From Phanerodontia chrysosporium (lineage: Eukaryota > Basidiomycota > Agaricomycetes > Polyporales > Phanerochaetaceae): a DNA stretch of 42,382 nt. Where the stretch lies: positions 1 through 42,382 of the forward strand of contig MJGA01000087.1 in the NCBI GenBank assembly GCA_001910725.1, read 5' to 3'. A program made the translations under genes and the position numbers. Positions 37,666 through 42,382 of the stretch are shown here, one piece after another (position 1 is the first letter of the stretch; each line of letters begins with the position of its first letter). Below the pieces are notes generated by a model that was given only the letters and a program-made list of their open reading frames with translations, was not told the DNA's origin and ran no database searches.

Positions 37666-39211
37666 TCATTTGTCTGAAGCGACCGCTTGCAGGGGTTCGG
37701 ACTTCTTGGAGGCCATCTCCTGCCTCCGCTTGGACATAAACTCCGCCATACTTGTACCGTTTCCATACATCAAGTACTCTGCATAAACTTGGACTTCCAG
37801 TTCCCTGTGTGCACCGCGCACCGTGAGCTGGGCCGCCGCGTCCAGGATATCAGAGGCAGTCAGGATGATGGTAAACGGGGCGTTAGGGTCGCCGTAACTA
37901 TAGCGCTTCAACGAGAGCTTCCCTGCGTCTAGCGCCCAGCGGAGCCGCTCTCCGCATAGGAGCGAGCATAGCAGCTCGACGTCATCATTGTTCGGCGGGC
38001 TCGACACCAGGATTGAAAGGGTGTGTGCACTCGTGGGGTGTATAACCGCCTGCAGCGTATCCCATGCAAACGTGCGCCATAGTGACGAATGGTGTAGTTC
38101 GACGGCGATGTCGATGGCAGGCGGGCCTCCGGCCGGAGTGTGAATCGAGACATACACAGAAAAGTCGTGAAGTGTTCCGAGGCCTGATGCCATGTCCTGA
38201 GTGGCTGACAACTGGACTGGATTTGGAGGGCTAATGAGTACGGCGGTGATTACGAGCCAGGGAAGACTTACAGCACATGAAGTCCCTCGTTCGCGATAGA
38301 CTGTACGCGAGCAGCCCCATGGCTGGGCCCTTAGGCATCGATTCAGCTAGAGTGTTGATGGCGGTGTTCCACGTCTGCATATCAGCTTGTGCTACGGCAT
38401 GGATACCCTGGAGGGCAAACGCGAGCGACGTGAGAGTAAACGGAGACAGACCGTCAGATTGTCGGATATCGCACTTGGAGAGGCGCAGTCTCTGAAGTCG
38501 GCGAGTATAGGTAAGAGGCGAGGCATCCTCGAATACAAGGCGCTGGGATGTAAACTCTTGGAGAGATGGAAAGCCAGAGATGAACTTGGCGAGCTCGTCC
38601 ACGCTCCGGAATCGTAGGCCCTCGAGGTAGAGAGCCCAGAGACGCATGTAGGATCGGGGGAGGGTGGGCAGCATGTGGAAGGTGGAGAACAGACTGGCGG
38701 CTGATGTAGGACGGCCTTGCTCTCGTTTGTGGCGAGCGACACTGCACGCAATCTTCACAAGTGGGAAATGCGTGGAGAGCCAGTGGAGGTGTCCAATCCA
38801 TGGCTCTACCTCATTGTCGAGGAGCGTGATGTATACAGACTCGAGGGCGCGGCGCGCAGCTATCGTGTGCCACTGCTGGGAACGCGTAACAATATCTCGG
38901 AGGCAGGCGAGATCTTTCGAGCCTGTAAGTATCAGATCTCAGAAGAGCAGTGGCCTGAGGACGTTGCACCACGCTCGGCATACGAGGGAGGCGAGTGACA
39001 GAGAGTTCCTTCGCGCCCGGCGTGTATAGCGTACGGCGCCAAACTGCTTCCCCTTGGGCTCACGGGAGGTCCCAATCGCGTGGCAGATCAGGGCGACGAT
39101 CTCCTCTGGCAAACCTGCTCCTGTCGCAGGAGGTAGCAGGTGTTGAAATGAGCACGAATCTGCGCGCATGGGGGACGACTGGGGACTGGGTACGCGGAAG
39201 ATGCTGAGCAT
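37666..39211 (-). pseudogene. F-box protein with one in-frame TGA
   Basis: F-box protein unrelated in detail to the tandem pair. Exon 1 (38272-39211) starts MLSIFRVPSP and has GLPEEIVALICHAIG and SLASLVCRAWCNVLRPLLF. A TGA at 38939-38941 follows, and the same frame then continues with DLILTGSKDLACLRDIVTRS, a natural extension of the family fold. It goes on through SVYITLLDNEVEPWIGHLHW, LRLSKCDIR and leucine-rich segments to a GTAAGT donor at 38271. Exon 2 is 37666-38204. The total of 1,479 nt is one frame apart from that TGA, giving 492 residues. CGA to TGA (Arg to stop) is the simplest explanation. An intron removing the stop (GTATGC to TTACAG, 61 nt) would destroy the F-box and shift the frame, so I do not favour it. 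Either a young pseudogene or a sequence variant. Confidence 0.7.
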
Positions 39212-40219
39212 TGAGGAGGTGCGAAAAGTGTGTGTGCAGGCCGTTCGTGGGAGGCGACGCTGGCATGCTGCGCTTTGGACGGCATGCTGGGACGCACCGC
39301 CTTGCAGCCTGCCCTATGCGAGGCCGTGCTTCTGGCCGCCCATCTACGCATCTGCGCCTGTCCCCAGGCACTGATTGTGGTTCCAAATCGTCCATGAAGA
39401 GCCTGGAAGATGCGGTGGTGACAACCGAGGCCTGAGACATGGCGGGCAATCTTCCGGAGGTTTTTCCTGAGTGCTTCCGGTATTGCACTCGTACGCGGCA
39501 GTCTGGAAGATGGCATACGAAGAATCTCACCTCATGCAGTCAATTGTAGCTTTCGTAACAAGAGGCAGCTATGGTCGTGAATAATGTTGTAGAATGCTCT
39601 CGTAGAGTTGTCGAGCCGAGTTTGGAGCAGGGGTGCAGCATGTCGCCGTGGGAAACAGTCACGTGAAAGCATGCGGTGCCTCAGATCCACACACTGGCCT
39701 CCGCGGCTGTTGACTGCCGCTGAACAATGGCTAAAGTCGCCGGACTTACCCTTGCTCGCAAATCACAGTCAAGGAAATCATGCAGTAACAGCATGGATCA
39801 GCCTACCCTGCCAGCTCTCAAGGCCTTTGACGAGGTTCAAACATGTATTTAGAATATTCGGGTCGCCCTACTGCTAGTGCGTCCGTCGATCCTTTCGTTC
39901 GAAGGCGCGGACCTCCCCGCATGAACTAAGCAGGCTCCGAGTCGCAATGTCATCCAGACATTGTGGAACTCAAGACTGCCACGCTCGTCACACAGTATGG
40001 CTCGAAGCACATTCCCGCGCTGTGCACCGGGCTCAACTCGGGCTTCGAAACTAGGGTTTGATATCCATAAGCCGTCGTGCAATGGAACCACATACGCCGA
40101 CTCGTATGTCTCTGTATATGACCAACCAGGAGTACTAAGGCCCGACGTCGGGGCCTTACGCCTATAAAGCTGTGTCGACAAAGCAGTCACTGCTTGCAAA
40201 ACCAACATACGGCCCAGCA
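39212..40219. other. Intergenic between divergent F-box and AKR genes
   Basis: About 1 kb between two genes transcribed away from each other, so it should contain both promoters. The AKR side has a TATA box. Minus-strand frames at 39060-39530 are open but unsupported by any motif. Confidence 0.35.
40163..40169 (+). promoter_or_regulatory. TATA box of the aldo/keto reductase gene
   Basis: TATAAAG 51 bp before the AKR start codon at 40220, a position consistent with a core promoter and short leader. Confidence 0.5.
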
Positions 40220-41614
40220 ATGGCAGACGTCCCGTACTTTACGATGAACGACGGTCACAAGATGCCTGGGTGGGCATGGGGTGCGTCCGGTCTCTTGCGG
40301 TCCCACTGTATCCTGACCACAGTCTGTGCGAAGCTGCTGGCTTGGCTTGGACGGCGGGCCCGGTATCACGGAGGAGATGTGTAGGAACGCCCTGAAGGTG
40401 CGTCACGTCTCCTCCCACTCGGGATATCTCCGTGCTGAACCGAGCCGCGTCCCGCAGAGAGGCTACCGCCACATTGACACGGTAAGCGCTTCGTGCCTGG
40501 GGCCCCTCCAGCGTCATCTGCTCATCGTTCTGCGCGTTGCCGCGTGCGTGTGCGGCAGGCCACCGGATATTGTGAGTGCCACATTTTGGAATCGGGCTGC
40601 GCGCTGACTGTATGACACAGTCAACGAGGGACTGGTTGAAAGGCAGTCGCGAGAGCGGCGTTCCGCGCAGCGAGATATTCGTCACGACAAAGCTGTGGTG
40701 CTCCCACTACTGGCGTGTGCGCGACGCGTTCGAGGACTCGCTGAAGGCGCTCGGTCTCGACTACATCGACTCTACCTGATGCACTTCCCGCAGACGCTGA
40801 CCCCAGACAGTGAGCACTTATCTCCAAGTTGTCTGCTTCAGGCTCGTCGGCTCATGACGATGCTAGACACGCGAGCCTTGGCCTTCGACGAACACCCGAA
40901 CTTTGTCGACTTTGGGCCGAGATGGAAAAGCTCCTGGAGACCGGTACGCATACTTCCTCGTGCCTGGAGTGTCCGCTCATGGCAAGGCCAGAAAGGTTCG
41001 ATCCATCGGCGTGTCCAACTTCTCTGTCAAAATCTCGAGATTCTCCTGCGACACGCAAAGTCGCTGCCCGCGAACAACCAGGTCGAGGCTCACCGTGCCT
41101 GCCGCAGCACGAGCTGCAGAAGTTCTGTGCCGAGAAGGCATCCTCTCTCTGCGTACTCGCCGCTCGGTGCGTCGGTCATTGTATGCGCCCCAGATGCAGA
41201 GCACTGACGCGCGCTGCAGGACAGGGCAACCCTGTCTTCTTCCACGACCCCGACTTTGCGCGCATCGCAGAAGCCCACGGCGCGGCGCCCGCGCAGGTCG
41301 CGCTCAGCTGGCTCGTGCAGCGCGGCGTGCCTGTGCTCGTGAAGAGCGCAAACACGGAGCGTATGGCCGCGAACATCACGGTGCGTCCCTCCCGCCGCCT
41401 CGGGCTGATCCCACGTCCCTGAATCCGCGCTCTCTTCCCATAGTTGCTCAAACTGACACCAGACGAGATGCGCGTCGTCGACGAGCTGCACAAGAAGCCC
41501 GGCATGCACCGCTCGCTCGTCACCGGCTTCTACTGGCCCGACGGCACCGTGTACGGGTGGACGTTTGAGCAGCTTGGATGGCCGCTGGCTGCAGGTGGGA
41601 TTGTGAAGGCATAA
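40220..41614 (+). CDS. Aldo/keto reductase, frame broken by base losses
   Basis: NAD(P)H-dependent aldo/keto reductase with a TIM-barrel fold, expected in the cytosol acting on an aldehyde or sugar. The start [17 protein letters not shown] is at 40220. Ordered blocks follow: [37 protein letters not shown] (Asp and Tyr of the tetrad), [17 protein letters not shown] (Lys), [13 protein letters not shown] (His), [109 protein letters not shown]. The tail ends [12 protein letters not shown], with TAA at 41612-41614. At least eight single-base losses break the frame between 40640 and 41150, for example TTTGG for TTTTGG at 40913 and AAAA for AAAAA at 41030. All catalytic residues remain and substitutions are few. 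A locally poor consensus is more likely than a pseudogene, but the density leaves doubt. Substrate unknown. Confidence 0.75.
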
Positions 41615-42053
41615 ATACTGCAGCTGATTGTTCGGTCGTCGGCCCGTGGATAAATGGAAAGAGTATGTCGTTCGTAGACCCTGACTCCGGGAACGTGGCG
41701 GAGAACCGCCTCAAGGGGCTCCTTGATAGTGAAATATTTCCTTGTCCGTTTCAATTTGGCCTAGTCGTGAGCGTAGGTGAGGCATCCTGCATTGACGGGG
41801 GTAATAGGGGGTAAAATCACTCTCATTCATCTCGTCCCTCATGGTCGGAAGCGCACTCCATCTTCCAGAGGCAGGGAAGTTCACTGTGAAAAAAGCATAT
41901 ACAATGTTTGGAAGGTAGGACTCTTCCGGTTGACGGTGCGGAGGCCGTCAGCCACATAGCTCCGGCGAGTGTCAGCCTCTGGAGTGTTGGGGCCTGCAGT
42001 GGTCACATGCCCAGGCTGCCGTTAACCAGCACCACCACAAGCAAGGATACGAA
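41615..42053. other. Intergenic spacer
   Basis: About 440 bp holding the 3' end of the AKR gene and the promoter of the BTB-like gene. Nothing else was recognised. Confidence 0.3.
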
Positions 42054-42382
42054 ATGCACAACCGCCAGATCCCCAAGAGCCCTAGCACCCCACTTATGCG
42101 CCGTTTCCTCCGCGACCTCTTCAAGGGACCCACGATCACGCTCGGGAAGCGACGCACCCGCGACGCAGACCAGGAGAACGAGCCTCCAGCCGCATGCGTC
42201 GCGCTGCAGAATGAGGATTCTGACGCCGACGTAGTGGTCATCAGCGCGCTGCACGGCGTGCCCTTCTGCTACCACGCCGACCTGCTCACGATGGCGCGCC
42301 CGGCGCTGCTCGACACCCGGCGACACTGAACGCGGCGCTCCGCGCGCACTGCGCATCGCGACCGAGCCACGACGCGAGCATT
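42054..42382 (+). CDS. BTB/POZ-like protein, N-terminal part, cut by window edge
   Basis: The frame from ATG 42054 reads MHNRQIPKSPSTPLMRRFLR, then a basic region, then DSDADVVVISALHGVPFCYHADLLTMARPALL. The pattern of Asp-Val-Val-Val, then a short loop, PFxxH, and a hydrophobic LLxxARPxLL helix resembles the start of BTB domains in the many basidiomycete BTB proteins. The frame stops at a TGA after DTRRH, but the next frame continues STPGDTERGAPRALRIATEP. That is the kind of sequence that follows in this family, so one base has probably been lost near 42312. The gene runs off the right edge. The BTB call is tentative. Confidence 0.45.

Noticed and set aside
38939..38941. TGA as selenocysteine codon
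   Set aside because: Dikaryotic fungi generally lack the selenocysteine machinery, and no SECIS-like hairpin was seen.
38921..38981. Intron (GTATGC to TTACAG) that would remove the in-frame TGA of the fourth F-box gene
   Set aside because: It would delete the conserved VCRAWCNVLRPLLF part of the F-box and shift the frame by one base.
39060..39530. Minus-strand frame of 156 codons upstream of the F-box gene
   Set aside because: It overlaps the F-box start in another frame and has no recognisable domain; probably leader or promoter sequence.

Overview
The window is a gene-dense piece of a nuclear genome from a basidiomycete fungus, most likely an agaricomycete. The signs are about 50-nt introns with GTRNGY donors and CTRAY branch points, GC-rich coding sequence, genes on both strands without operons, a eukaryotic initiator tRNA, and proteins such as Chk1, Gcn2, eL8 and a WW-MyTH4-RhoGAP protein. 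No prokaryotic or viral feature was seen. Species assignment is not possible from the sequence alone.

Layout: (1) 350-3661 +, a Rho GTPase-activating protein with two WW-like motifs, MyTH4 and RhoGAP, the domain order of animal ARHGAP39/Vilse. (2) 4195-5746 +, a decayed cytochrome P450. (3) 6006-8002 -, checkpoint kinase Chk1. (4) 8386-11420 -, a tandem pair of F-box proteins with the same intron. (5) 12093-12674 -, a small helical protein. (6) 13470-19550 +, the eIF2alpha kinase Gcn2, followed 203 bp later by an initiator tRNA-Met gene. (7) 21673-22282 -, a small hydrophilic protein with a 14-nt exon. (8) 23803-24722 -, ribosomal protein eL8, with a possible 64-aa gene just upstream. (9) 25511-26350 +, a third, broken relative of the F-box pair. 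(10) 27051-28117 +, a proline/arginine-rich protein. (11) 29219-35895 -, a seven-exon gene for a serine-rich protein of about 2,119 aa. (12) 37666-39211 -, an unrelated F-box protein with one in-frame TGA. (13) 40220-41614 +, an aldo/keto reductase. (14) 42054 to the right edge, the start of a BTB-like protein.

Functionally this is mostly a housekeeping and signalling region (DNA-damage checkpoint, amino-acid starvation response, translation, Rho signalling), with fast-evolving F-box genes and P450 debris between. The genes do not form one pathway.

The strongest cross-cutting signal is that many conserved genes carry single-base frame breaks, and every one I could orient is a loss of one base, often in a short homopolymer, while the flanking protein motifs are intact. 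This fits consensus errors from homopolymer undercalling better than gene death. The P450 (lost blocks, nonsense codon) is a genuine pseudogene by contrast. I found no convincing new multi-gene system. The most original items are the F-box family, the large serine-rich protein, and the small genes.
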